This document shows positions 50,091 to 59,279 of a stretch of 64,000 bases of DNA, piece after piece. Numbering within the stretch: position 1 is the stretch's first letter; every line of letters begins with the position of its first letter. The stretch comes from Anoxybacillus sp050480245. Lineage in GTDB: Bacteria; Bacillota; Bacilli; Bacillales; Anoxybacillaceae. The notes under the pieces are model-generated. The model was not told the DNA's origin and ran no database searches. It saw only the letters and a program-made list of their open reading frames with translations. The stretch is taken from assembly GCA_050480245.1 (NCBI GenBank), contig JBCNEQ010000013.1; one strand, written 5' to 3'. The position numbers were made by a program, and so were the translations under genes.

Positions 50091-50219
50091 ATGTATAAAA
50101 AATATGACAAAAGCAGATTTTCACCAGAACAAGAAAAGATTTCGATTTCAGAGTTTAGATGCGATTACCAACGAATACTAAGATCACCATACTTTCGTAT
50201 TTTACATACTAAAACGTAA
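50091..50219 (+). pseudogene. dgt: N-terminal fragment of a dGTP triphosphohydrolase gene
   Basis: ATG 50091 behind GGGAG, 42 codons. The C-terminal part FRCDYQRILRSPYFRILHTK follows the conserved dGTPase N-terminal pattern D-x2-RI-x2-S-x2-FR-x-L-x2-KT. The frame stops exactly where IS66 begins: the TAA at 50217-50219 belongs to the IS terminal repeat GTAACTATTCA. The HD phosphohydrolase core is lost, so it is not functional. Control by a guanine riboswitch makes sense for an enzyme that degrades dGTP to deoxyguanosine. Identification rests on about 20 residues. Confidence 0.65.
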
Positions 50220-51827
50220 CTATTCATCCCGATAGTAGTATGTAAAGAAGCGCAACACAAATAGGGCATTTCGGTCATAGAAAATGCCCTAGGTAGCGGA
50301 AAGAACTCGATCGATCGTTTCGCCTGCCAACAGAAGACATAACGAATCCCACACGTTTTTTTCGTGTTTCGTCAGTGTGGAAACGATGCTTCTTGCGATA
50401 CAAAAAGACTGGGCGAATGTTTCTTCGCGAAACGTACCCGAAATGTTCTCTTTGACTTTAACCATGCGAAGATCGCGTTCGGCTTGGTTGTTGTCAAAGG
50501 GAACATGCACTTCACGTAAGAAACGCAACGCTTCTTCCTTTCGTTTTTGAAGGCGTCGAACAAAAGCGAGTGCTTTTTTCGGAAGAGGCGTCGCCGTTTC
50601 CAATCGGTGTTGTGCTCTTTCTAGGATGCGATCATACACTCGTTCCCATCGTTTCGCTTCTTCTTCGGAAAGTGCACCGTGATGGGCTTCGACGGCTTGC
50701 TTGGCGGCTAACAGAAACGTGGTCATGCGCATCGCCCACGTATGCCCTTGTTCGATGAATCCTTTTAACTCACGCAAATGGTGGGCATGACAAAGGGCAT
50801 GGGTGGCATGTGTGTATTTCGGATACGTACCGAACGCATCGTGCATCATCGTCCCTCTGTATTGTGGAAGAATCCCGATATCATCGGTCGCTTTTTTCCA
50901 CGAGAAGCGTGAGGAGCCAAGTATGTATATCTCGATGTACACGCGACATGCACCCATGCGAGTTTCCCATTGATGCGCAAACTCGTTTCATCGACATGCA
51001 GGATGTTGGATTCAAGTAAGACGTCTTCGATGATGTCCATATTTGATTCCAGCGATTCGCGTCCTCGTTTCACCATATTGGCAAGAGTTCCCGTACTAAT
51101 CGAGTGTTGATATAACGCTTCGATTGTATCACTTAAACGCTTGTAAGGGATCAATTGGATATGATGTAAATAAACAGCGAGCGCCGTGAGCCGTGGACCG
51201 TATTGCACATGATTCGTGACGTGGGATGGGAATTCGGCTTGTTGAACGCATCGACAATGCGGACAAGATTTCACTTCACGTTCATGTTGTGTCACCTCGA
51301 TCGCCACAGGAGGGACATCAAACACTTGACGGATATCGACTTTGAACGGTTTGACTTCACGCAAAGAAGCCCCACATCCTTGACACGTATGCACACGGTG
51401 GACGACACGATGATGTGGATGTTCCACTTGACGGAGCGTCGTTCCTTGATGTCCTTCTTGTCCGCCTGGCTTGTTGCCAGATGGTTGACGAGAAGAACGT
51501 GTGTTGGCAAAACGGTCAGAAGATGGGGGCAAATGGCTATTAGAGCTGTTTTTTTTCGTGCGTGCTTCCAGCTCTTGAACGCGATACTTGAGTTGTTCAT
51601 TTTCTTTGCGTAGCTGTTTGTTTTCGTGACGCAAATGTTCATTTTCTTGAATAAGTTGATGAATGAGCTGTTTTTGTTGTTGAACTTTGCTGATTAAGCT
51701 TTCAACTGTAAATACAGCTTGTTGTACCGTCAACATGCGATTCACCTCCTTGTCTATCAGTATTCACATCATGGACAGGAAAAGCAAAAAATATTCAGCT
51801 CACTTTATGATGTGGCTGAATAGTTAC
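50216..51827 (-). mobile_element. IS66-family element (single-transposase type)
   Basis: Ends GTAACTATTCA (50216-50226) and TGAATAGTTAC (51817-51827). One transposase gene, with no tnpA/tnpB, as in the ISBst12-like branch. The flanking octamers ACTAAAAC and GGAATGAA differ, so there is no target duplication. Confidence 0.82.
50289..51736 (-). pseudogene. IS66 TnpC transposase with a frameshift
   Basis: N-terminal leucine-zipper-like coiled coil (about residues 15-60), zinc-finger CPHC and CQGC segments, then the DDE domain (HVDETSLRING; MMHDAFGTYPKY; NNQAERDLRMVKVKENISG). Two frames are needed. The break is in a run of six A on the coding strand (plus-strand T6 at 50892-50897); seven A would restore ASRGKKATDDI. 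A one-base loss in the run, or programmed slippage there, could explain it. ATG 51736 follows AGGAGGTGA. A hairpin at 50258-50292 may terminate it. Confidence 0.85.
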
Positions 51828-51838
51828 GGAATGAAGAA

Positions 51839-52972
51839 ATGCGTTCGTGGTTTATAACAAGATATGATGACATCACAAAATATTTGCAGGGAGACACCTT
51901 TATCACTAGCCCACTAATTTGGCACAAAATGAAAAATCTCCCTGAAGGCGAAGACAAGCACTTTAAGGAGATCATCGACATTATATCCACATGGATGATT
52001 TATAACGACCGTCCAATCCATACACGTTTAAGAAAATACATGAACCGTGCTTTTTGGAAAGAAGAGATTGAGGCTATCACTCCTGAAATCAAGAAAATTG
52101 TAACATCAGTTTTAGATCAAGTGGTTGAAAAACATTCGAACGAGTTTGACTTCGTTTCTGAAGTTGCTCATCCAATTCCGGCGTTGGTACTTTGTAAAAT
52201 GCTTGGTATTCCAGGTGAAGAGGTTGAACGTTTTATCCGTTGGTCAGATGACATTGCTCAATTTATGCAAAACTTTGTTGTTTCCCACGTCCCTGACAAA
52301 GATATCAGCGATCAAACCAAAAAAAGTATGAAAGAAATGTACATGTTTCTTTCAGAAGCAATTGCTGAAAGACGCATCAAAAAACGCAACGATTTGTTAA
52401 GCCGTTTAATCTCAGATAATCCGGGTGAGGAAGGAGAATTATGTGACGATGAACTTATCGCACAAACCATTCATCTAATTTTTGGTGGACATAAAATTCC
52501 GCAGTTCATGTTAAGTAATACGTTGCATCTATTGTTCAAACATCCAAAAGTATTTGATGAACTCAAAAAAGATCTGTCTCTAATTCCTAAGGTCTTGGAT
52601 GAGGCTATGCGACTTGAAGGACCAATTCAATACATAACAAGACACGCTGCCCAAGATATTACTATTCATAACCAACTTATTCGTGAAGGAGATTCGGTCT
52701 ATTTCTTCCTCGGTTCCGCTGGTCGTGATGAACGCGTTTTTGAAAATCCAGAAAAATTTGATATCAATCGGACAGGTAAACAGCATATTGGTTTTGGTGG
52801 TGGTTATCATGCATGCATTGCTGCAGCATTTGCTCGCGTAGAAATCGCCGAAATTTTAAAAGAAGTTATTCAACGTTTTTCTCACATTACACCTTTATAT
52901 AATCTTGAAAGACCTGAATGGACGCCTAACCCTACCTTTCATGGTATTGTTACAATGCCGATCAAATACTAA
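51839..52972 (+). CDS. cytochrome P450, 5'-truncated, atypical I-helix
   Basis: Haem-thiolate monooxygenase-type protein. ExxR is EAMR at residues 255-258. The Cys ligand is Cys326 in GFGGGYHACIA. The I-helix reads IFGGHKIPQF (214-223), so the usual acid-Thr pair (AGxET/DT) is missing, suggesting unusual oxygen activation or a non-hydroxylating reaction. The 377-aa frame lacks about 30-40 N-terminal residues: IS66 ends at 51827, and the next codons (NEEMRSWFITRYDD) begin mid-domain. The start ATG has no good ribosome site. Probably non-functional or altered. Leads a P450-hydrolase-MFS group. Confidence 0.82.
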   Translation: MRSWFITRYDDITKYLQGDTFITSPLIWHKMKNLPEGEDKHFKEIIDIISTWMIYNDRPIHTRLRKYMNRAFWKEEIEAITPEIKKIVTSVLDQVVEKHSNEFDFVSEVAHPIPALVLCKMLGIPGEEVERFIRWSDDIAQFMQNFVVSHVPDKDISDQTKKSMKEMYMFLSEAIAERRIKKRNDLLSRLISDNPGEEGELCDDELIAQTIHLIFGGHKIPQFMLSNTLHLLFKHPKVFDELKKDLSLIPKVLDEAMRLEGPIQYITRHAAQDITIHNQLIREGDSVYFFLGSAGRDERVFENPEKFDINRTGKQHIGFGGGYHACIAAAFARVEIAEILKEVIQRFSHITPLYNLERPEWTPNPTFHGIVTMPIKY

Positions 52973-52983
52973 CTTCCTATACT

Positions 52984-53010
52984 GAGGGGGTGCGACACCC
53001 CCTCTATCTT
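52984..53010 (+). terminator. hairpin between P450 and hydrolase genes
   Basis: GAGGGGGTG / CACCCCCTC, nine perfect pairs around CGA, followed by TATCTTT. It may attenuate transcription into the hydrolase gene. Confidence 0.6.
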
Positions 53011-53040
53011 TAATTATAAGGATAAGGAGTTTGTCATATC

Positions 53041-53664
53041 ATGTTAAAACACTGTAATTATTCTGATGTTGCTGTCATCCTAATACATGAAATCTATGGG
53101 ATTAACGATCATATGAAACACGTAGCTCAAATGATTGCCACTAAAGGGTATGACGTATACTGCCCCAATTTATTAAATCGAGATCATTTTCATTATGATG
53201 ATGAGGCAGATGCTTACCAATATTTCAAAAATGAAATTGGATTTGGAAAAGCGAAAAAACAAGTTTTAAATTTAGTAGATTCCTTAAAGTCTCGATACAA
53301 AACCATTGTGTTCTGGGGGTATAGCGTCGGTGCAACCGTAGCTTGGTTATGTTGCGAACATTATGGCATAGGAGATGCGGCCATAGGTTACTATGGATCA
53401 CGGATTAGAGACTATCTCAATTTATTCCCAAAACTACCCGTACTATTACTGTTTTCTGAGCACGAAAAGTCATTTAATGTTAACCGGCTCGTCGAGCAAT
53501 TATCCTGTAAATCAGGGATAAAAGTCGAGTTGTTTAAAGGACAGCACGGGTTCGCTAATCCCTTCTCCGATAACTATCATCCGGATTCAGAAAGAAAGGC
53601 TTTTGAACTGTCCCTACAACTTATTGAAACCATTCAGAAAACGAAAAAAAATGTATTGACATAA
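53041..53664 (+). CDS. dienelactone hydrolase-like alpha/beta hydrolase
   Basis: 207-aa alpha/beta hydrolase resembling dienelactone hydrolases: AVILIHEIYGINDHMKHVA at the N-terminus, nucleophile elbow WGYSVGA and catalytic His in KGQHGFANPF. The nucleophile is Ser in place of the Cys of classical enzymes, so ester or lactone hydrolysis of another substrate is possible. ATG 53041, with AAGGAG somewhat distant. Followed 11 bp later by an MFS gene. With the P450 it suggests modification and export, or uptake and opening, of a cyclic or aromatic compound. Confidence 0.8.
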   Translation: MLKHCNYSDVAVILIHEIYGINDHMKHVAQMIATKGYDVYCPNLLNRDHFHYDDEADAYQYFKNEIGFGKAKKQVLNLVDSLKSRYKTIVFWGYSVGATVAWLCCEHYGIGDAAIGYYGSRIRDYLNLFPKLPVLLLFSEHEKSFNVNRLVEQLSCKSGIKVELFKGQHGFANPFSDNYHPDSERKAFELSLQLIETIQKTKKNVLT

Positions 53665-53675
53665 GGGGAAGTGTT

Positions 53676-54827
53676 ATGAAACAAACATGGTTATCCACAA
53701 ACTTTTTTGTATTTTTCTTCACCTGGGGGATTTTCTTACCGTACTGGACCGTTTGGCTGATTACAAAAGGGTTAACTGCTCAACAAGCAGGGATCGTGAT
53801 ATCCATCGGATTACTAGTAAGAGCTTTTTCAACTTCGTACATTTTTCCTGCCTTGTGCAAAAGGTATTGGTTATCACACGTTTCGCTTATAGTCGCTTTT
53901 TTATCTCTAATCATCCTAGTATGTTTTTTGCCTTTTAATAATTTGGCAGGGCTTATGTTAGTAATGGTCTTTTTCAGCCTCATCTATCCCATGTTGTTAC
54001 CTATCAACGAGACAAAGGCCTCCATTCTATCAAAAGAAGAAAATGGGATTGACTATGGAAAATGCAGATTATGGGGATCGTTCGGTTTTATTCTCTCATC
54101 AGTGTTAACAGGATGGGTAGCCTCAAAAAATGCGAACAATATTATCTATTTGTTTTTACTCGGTAATCTATTCATTTTAATCCTATCATTAATTCGATCT
54201 CCATCAAGCTTAAGAGTTAAGCTTTCTCAACGGGCAGGAGGTTCCTTTGAATTACTGAAATCAAAATCATTTTTAATATGTCTCCTCCTGAGTATGGTTT
54301 TACAAGGTACCCATGCTGCCTATTATAATTACGGAGTTATTTATCTTAAACACATAGGAATCAATAGTGTTTATATTGGTGGAATCCTTGTTTTGGCTGT
54401 CTTAGCTGAAATCGGGTTCTTTTACATTTCAAACCGAGTATTCACTAAGTTCGATGTAGCGACTATGTTTCTATTGGCCGGGATTGCATCAATTATCCGT
54501 TGGTCAAGTGTCTATTTTTTTGAGAATCCACTGGTTTTTGTGTTTTCTCAACCGTTGCACGCTTTAACATTTGGTCTCACGCACTTTGCATTCATGACTT
54601 TTGTTAATCAATATATTAGTAAGGACAAAATTCCTTCAGCTCATGGACTCTACGCAGCACTTGCCATGAGTTTAACCACTGGGGTTTTAACACTTGTCAG
54701 TGGATACTTGTACTTGTATTCACCTGGATTCCCATTTCTCGGAATGGCATTGGTCGTGGCACCTAGTTTATTCCTATGCCCGATGCTTAAAAAGCTTACC
54801 CGTCAATCCAGCACATTTCAGGTATGA
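53676..54827 (+). CDS. MFS transporter (HcaT/MFS_1-like)
   Basis: 383 aa with about twelve hydrophobic segments. N-terminal FFTWGIFLPYWTVWLITKG and the internal KCRLWGSFGFILSS (the RxWGSxGF pattern) resemble the 3-phenylpropionate/oligosaccharide-symporter-like MFS group. Substrate is unknown. ATG 53676 behind AAGGGG. It presumably moves the compound handled by the P450 and hydrolase. The ISLre2 element follows. Confidence 0.82.
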   Translation: MKQTWLSTNFFVFFFTWGIFLPYWTVWLITKGLTAQQAGIVISIGLLVRAFSTSYIFPALCKRYWLSHVSLIVAFLSLIILVCFLPFNNLAGLMLVMVFFSLIYPMLLPINETKASILSKEENGIDYGKCRLWGSFGFILSSVLTGWVASKNANNIIYLFLLGNLFILILSLIRSPSSLRVKLSQRAGGSFELLKSKSFLICLLLSMVLQGTHAAYYNYGVIYLKHIGINSVYIGGILVLAVLAEIGFFYISNRVFTKFDVATMFLLAGIASIIRWSSVYFFENPLVFVFSQPLHALTFGLTHFAFMTFVNQYISKDKIPSAHGLYAALAMSLTTGVLTLVSGYLYLYSPGFPFLGMALVVAPSLFLCPMLKKLTRQSSTFQV

Positions 54828-54854
54828 GTAAAATGTTTGTGGGAGAAAAAAAGA

Positions 54855-54891
54855 CAGGTTCCTGATTTGGTATAATCAGGAACCTGTCCGA
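54855..54891 (+). repeat. perfect hairpin after the MFS gene
   Basis: GACAGGTTCCTGATT / AATCAGGAACCTGTC with a seven-base loop and no T-run. It lies inside the outer inverted repeat around the ISLre2 element and may be the MFS transcript end. Confidence 0.7.
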
Positions 54892-54916
54892 TATGTAAGC
54901 AAAATAGATGAAAAAT

Positions 54917-56366
54917 GGGCTCTCCTCCTGTAAGGTAGTAAGTGCGAAAAAATAACCAAAGAAAGGAGTGGAGCCCACGCAGGATTATATCACAGATGGA
55001 GTCACATGGGAAGACATTGAACAGTTATTGTTTCGGCATATGCAAAAAGAATATGGTCAACTGCTTCAACAGGTGTTGGAGGATATCGACCGCACATTGG
55101 CGGAAAAACGAGATAAAAAACGATACGCGCTCAAAGATAAACGAGGGATACGGATGTAGACGATGTTTGGAGAAGTGGAAGTCAAGCGGAACTATTACTT
55201 CGATCGGGAAAAACAGAGGTATGTCTGTCTGTTGGATGCTTTTCTTCAGTTTGAGGGGGCACATGGAGTCAGTCCGTTGTTAGAAGAAACAGCGATTCAT
55301 CTGGCAGTGACAGGTTCATCGTATCGACAAGCTGCCCAGTCCTTAGAGAAACTGGTGGGATATGCGTGCATGAGCCACGAAACGATTCGTCAGTTGATTG
55401 TCGAGGCTGAAGTCGTTGGACACCGCAAGATGGAGAAAAAAGGTCGGGTGTTTTTCATTGAAGCGGACGGGTTGTACGTCAAACGGCAACGAAGCCGCAT
55501 GAAAGGAAAAGAAGAGAAAATTGTGACGATTCACCAAGGATGGGAGAAAAACGGCAAACGAGTTTCTTTGGTGAACCGACGCTACTATGTTCATCAAACG
55601 AATGAGCCAATCTGGGAAGCCATCGAGAGCTTCTTAGTGAAAGAATATGGGTATGATCCACTAGAAGATTGGGTCGTCATCAATGGAGATGGTGCCCCAT
55701 GGATCACGGGTTGTCGTGAATATTTCGGAGATAGAGGGTACTTTCAGCTCGATCAGTTCCATGTAGCGAGAGAGATTCGGCAATTGTTCCGAGGTCATGC
55801 GAGATATCGGGTGATTCGAAAGAAGTTAGCATCATGGGGTGAAGAAGGTGTGTTACGAGAACTCACAAGCGCCATCGGTACGTTAGAACATGAGGAGAAG
55901 GAAAAGCAACTCGAGGCGCTTGTTCGTCGAATCGAGGAGATACCAGGATGTTTACGTGACTATCGCGTATGGTTGAAGGAAAAAGGGATTGACACGACAA
56001 ACATGAGGGCGATGGGGAGTGCGGAAGGAACGATGCATGTGTTTGCGAAACGAAGTAAAAACGGTCGAAGTTGGAGGGATGCAGGGATTGAAGCGATGTT
56101 GCGAGCGATCGTCGCGATAAAAGATACGTTACTCATTCGGACACGCGATGGAGTGATGTATGGCGGGAAGAACGAGGAGAAACGAAACGAGAAACGATCG
56201 TGAAAAAGGCACTGAAGCGCGTGCAAACGCAAATGACAGAAGTGGTACGAGATAACATCCCATACCTTCGCCAATCTTCAGGGACACCGATTTACGAGGC
56301 ATTGCAAGCATTGAAAGGTTTTTAAAACGAGAGAAAACGCACATACCTACAGGATGAGAGTAAGTA
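54917..56366 (+). mobile_element. ISLre2-family (UPF0236) element, degenerate
   Basis: Imperfect terminal repeats: left CTCTCCTCCTGTAAGGTA (from 54920), right complement CTCTCATCCTGTAGGTA (56340-56357). Contains one transposase pseudogene. A further 11-bp inverted repeat, TTTGTGGGAGA at 54836-54846 and its complement at 56432-56442, lies outside. Exact ends are uncertain. Confidence 0.75.
54968..56325 (+). pseudogene. ISLre2-type transposase, nonsense and frameshift mutations
   Basis: UPF0236 protein: FGEVEVKRNYYFDREKQRY, EADGLYVKRQRSR (catalytic Asp region), INGDGAPWITGC and LDQFHVAREIRQ are recognisable. An in-frame TAG at 55157-55159 separates RGIRM from TMFGEV. Near 56170-56203 the frame is lost: GGKNEEKRNEKRS ends the first frame, and the proper ending (ETIVKKALKRVQTQM ... 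ALQALKGF, stop at 56323-56325) is in another. Two independent lesions indicate an old, dead copy. Confidence 0.85.
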
Positions 56367-56460
56367 AAAGCGCTTACATATAACGATTTTATAAAACCAT
56401 ATATAACCAAAAAAATCGGTCGAGAAAAAAATCTCCCACAAAGTCTTGACTCAAACCCAT

Positions 56461-56511
56461 ACTTAAATACACTTGCAACGAAGGTGTAAATTTTTTAAAA
56501 TGATATGTATA
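56461..56511. repeat. 51-bp direct repeat, right copy (leuS promoter)
   Basis: Matches 48679-48729 with one difference. Includes the leuS promoter: a TGTAAA-like -35 and TATAAT completed at 56508-56513. Confidence 0.9.
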
Positions 56512-56524
56512 ATGAAATAATGGA

Positions 56525-56757
56525 AAATGACGGTGAAAAGGAGTAGTAGTAAACAAATGGTCGGCAGAGAGTTGACGGGCGGTGCGAGTCAACCGAAGTT
56601 TGTTTACGAACTCGCCTTGGAGTCGCGTGTGCGAATGAAGTAGCATGCGCCGTGAATCTGCGTTAATGATGAAAGTGAGTGCACGATTCGTGCGCTAACA
56701 AGGGTGGTACCGCGGGAGAATCCTCTCGTCCCTTTTTGGGATGGGAGGTTTTTTGTT
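56525..56757 (+). ncRNA. T-box leader of leuS
   Basis: Stem I (AAACAAA at 56551 with TTTGTTT near 56599), an apparent specifier CTC in GAACTCGCC (Leu codon, near 56611) and the T-box AGGGTGGTACCGCG at 56701-56714. The terminator CCTCTCGTCCC / GGGATGGGAGG with T6 lies at 56721-56755. Uncharged tRNA-Leu should stabilise the antiterminator and allow leuS expression. Confidence 0.93.
56721..56755 (+). terminator. T-box-controlled terminator before leuS
   Basis: Eleven-bp stem around TTTTT, followed by six T; competes with the T-box antiterminator. Confidence 0.9.
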
Positions 56758-56798
56758 TTTCATTTTTGTTAAAAATGGATTAAAAGGAGGTTTGTCAC

Positions 56799-59216
56799 GT
56801 GAGTTTTAATCATCGAGAAATCGAAAAAAAATGGCAAAAGTATTGGGAAGAAAATAAAACATTTAAAACGACAGAAGACGACGGAAAGCGAAAGTTTTAT
56901 GCGCTTGACATGTTTCCGTATCCATCAGGGGCAGGGTTGCACGTTGGTCACCCTGAAGGATATACAGCAACGGACATTTTAGCGCGCATGAAGCGCATGC
57001 AGGGATATAACGTGTTGCATCCAATGGGATGGGATGCGTTCGGATTGCCAGCTGAGCAGTACGCGCTTGATACAGGAAATGATCCAGCCGAATTTACAGA
57101 AAAAAATATTAACAACTTCCGCCGTCAAATTAAATCGCTCGGTTTTTCATATGATTGGGATCGCGAAGTGAATACAACTGATCCGAACTATTACAAATGG
57201 ACACAATGGATTTTCTTAAAGTTATATGAAAAAGGATTAGCGTATATGGATGAAGTGCCGGTCAACTGGTGCCCAGCGCTAGGAACGGTATTAGCGAATG
57301 AAGAAGTGATCGATGGAAAAAGCGAGCGTGGCGGTCACCCGGTCATTCGTAAGCCGATGAAACAATGGATGCTTCGCATTACCGCATATGCCGATCGTTT
57401 GCTTGAAGATTTAGAGGAACTTGATTGGCCTGAAAGCATAAAAGAAATGCAACGCAACTGGATCGGCCGTTCAGAAGGAGCAAATATTCATTTTCAAGTC
57501 GATGGACACGATGAAACGTTTACGGTGTTTACAACGCGTCCAGATACGCTATTTGGTGCAACTTATGCCGTGCTTGCCCCTGAACATCCGCTCGTTGAAA
57601 AAATTACAACACCTGAGCAAAAAGAAGCGGTTGAAGCATATTTAAAGCAAATTCAAAGCAAAAGCGATCTTGAGCGCACGGATTTAGCGAAAGAAAAAAC
57701 AGGTGTATTTACGGGAGCATATGCGATCAACCCAGCCAATGGGGAAAAATTGCCGATTTGGATCGCAGATTACGTGTTAATGAGCTACGGTACAGGCGCA
57801 ATTATGGCAGTGCCAGCCCATGATGAACGCGATTATGAATTTGCAAAAAAATTCAATTTGCCAATTAAAGAAGTCGTTGCTGGTGGTGATATTTCAAAAG
57901 AAGCATACACAGGCGATGGGGAACATATTAACTCTGATTTCTTAAACGGTTTAAATAAAGAAGAAGCGATGAAAAAAATGATTGAATGGTTGGAAGCCAA
58001 CGGAAAAGGTGAGAAAAAAGTTTCGTATCGCCTTCGCGATTGGTTATTTAGCCGCCAACGTTATTGGGGCGAACCGATTCCAATTATCCATTGGGAAGAC
58101 GGTACGATGACGCCAGTGCCAGAAGAAGAATTGCCGCTTGTGTTGCCAAAGACAGATGAAATTAAACCGTCGGGCACAGGGGAGTCCCCACTAGCAAACA
58201 TTGAAGAATGGGTGAACGTTGTTGACCCGAAAACAGGCAAAAAAGGTCGCCGCGAAACGAATACGATGCCACAGTGGGCAGGAAGTTGCTGGTATTATTT
58301 ACGCTATATTGATCCGCATAACGATAAGCAATTGGCTGACCCTAAAAAATTAGAAAAATGGTTGCCTGTCGACATTTATATTGGTGGGGCAGAACATGCG
58401 GTATTGCATTTGTTATATGCGCGTTTTTGGCATAAGTTTTTATACGATATTGGTGTTGTGCCAACAAAAGAACCGTTCCAAAAACTATTTAACCAAGGAA
58501 TGATTCTTGGGGAAAATAATGAAAAAATGAGCAAATCAAAAGGAAATGTTGTCAATCCAGACGATATTGTTGAAAGTCATGGCGCTGACACATTGCGTTT
58601 GTACGAAATGTTTATGGGTCCTTTAGAAGCATCGATTGCATGGTCGACGAAAGGACTTGACGGTGCACGTCGCTTCTTAGATCGTGTATGGCGTTTATTT
58701 GTTGAAGAAAACGGTGAATTAAATCCAAAAATCGTTGATGACCCAGAAACAGATACGCTTGAACGCGTATATCATCAAACGGTGAAAAAAGTAACAGAAG
58801 ATTACGAAGCGCTTCGTTTCAATACAGCGATTTCACAATTAATGGTATTTATTAATGAAGCATATAAAGCGCCTGTATTGCCAAAAGTGTATATGGAAGG
58901 ATTTGTAAAGTTGTTGTCACCAGTTTGCCCACATATTGCAGAAGAGCTATGGGAAAAGCTTGGACATAACAATACGATCGCATACGAAGCTTGGCCAGCA
59001 TACGATGAAGCGAAATTAGTCGAAGATGAAGTCGAAATCGTCATTCAAGTGAACGGAAAAGTGCGTGCGAAATTGCACGTGCCAGCTGATGCAACGAAAG
59101 AACAACTTGAGCAATTGGCGATGGAAGACGAAAAAATTAAAGAACAAATTGAAGGAAAAACGGTGCGTAAAGTGATCGCTGTGCCAGGCAAATTAGTCAA
59201 CATTGTTGCAAATTAA
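56799..59216 (+). CDS. leuS: leucyl-tRNA synthetase
   Basis: Class I aminoacyl-tRNA synthetase charging tRNA-Leu, 805 aa. HIGH-type motif HVGH in PSGAGLHVGHPEGYT; KMSKS in NEKMSKSKGN. The CP1 editing domain lies between, with TTRPDTLFGATY. ATG behind AAGGAGG. Monocistronic behind the T-box leader. The two Leu tRNAs at the start of the window are among its substrates. Confidence 0.97.
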   Translation: MSFNHREIEKKWQKYWEENKTFKTTEDDGKRKFYALDMFPYPSGAGLHVGHPEGYTATDILARMKRMQGYNVLHPMGWDAFGLPAEQYALDTGNDPAEFTEKNINNFRRQIKSLGFSYDWDREVNTTDPNYYKWTQWIFLKLYEKGLAYMDEVPVNWCPALGTVLANEEVIDGKSERGGHPVIRKPMKQWMLRITAYADRLLEDLEELDWPESIKEMQRNWIGRSEGANIHFQVDGHDETFTVFTTRPDTLFGATYAVLAPEHPLVEKITTPEQKEAVEAYLKQIQSKSDLERTDLAKEKTGVFTGAYAINPANGEKLPIWIADYVLMSYGTGAIMAVPAHDERDYEFAKKFNLPIKEVVAGGDISKEAYTGDGEHINSDFLNGLNKEEAMKKMIEWLEANGKGEKKVSYRLRDWLFSRQRYWGEPIPIIHWEDGTMTPVPEEELPLVLPKTDEIKPSGTGESPLANIEEWVNVVDPKTGKKGRRETNTMPQWAGSCWYYLRYIDPHNDKQLADPKKLEKWLPVDIYIGGAEHAVLHLLYARFWHKFLYDIGVVPTKEPFQKLFNQGMILGENNEKMSKSKGNVVNPDDIVESHGADTLRLYEMFMGPLEASIAWSTKGLDGARRFLDRVWRLFVEENGELNPKIVDDPETDTLERVYHQTVKKVTEDYEALRFNTAISQLMVFINEAYKAPVLPKVYMEGFVKLLSPVCPHIAEELWEKLGHNNTIAYEAWPAYDEAKLVEDEVEIVIQVNGKVRAKLHVPADATKEQLEQLAMEDEKIKEQIEGKTVRKVIAVPGKLVNIVAN

Positions 59217-59225
59217 TCGTGAAAA

Positions 59226-59256
59226 AAAGCCTCTCACATATGCGGTGAGAGGCTTT
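59226..59256 (+). terminator. terminator of leuS
   Basis: AAAGCCTCTCAC / GTGAGAGGCTTT, 12-bp perfect stem; short T-rich tail. Confidence 0.75.
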
Positions 59257-59279
59257 CATTAAGAGAAAGGAAGAGATAG

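Noticed and set aside
56364..56378. cre-like site (TGTAAGCGCTTTTAC on the minus strand)
   Set aside because: The core fits, but it lies at the end of a dead IS with no promoter or gene for CcpA to control.
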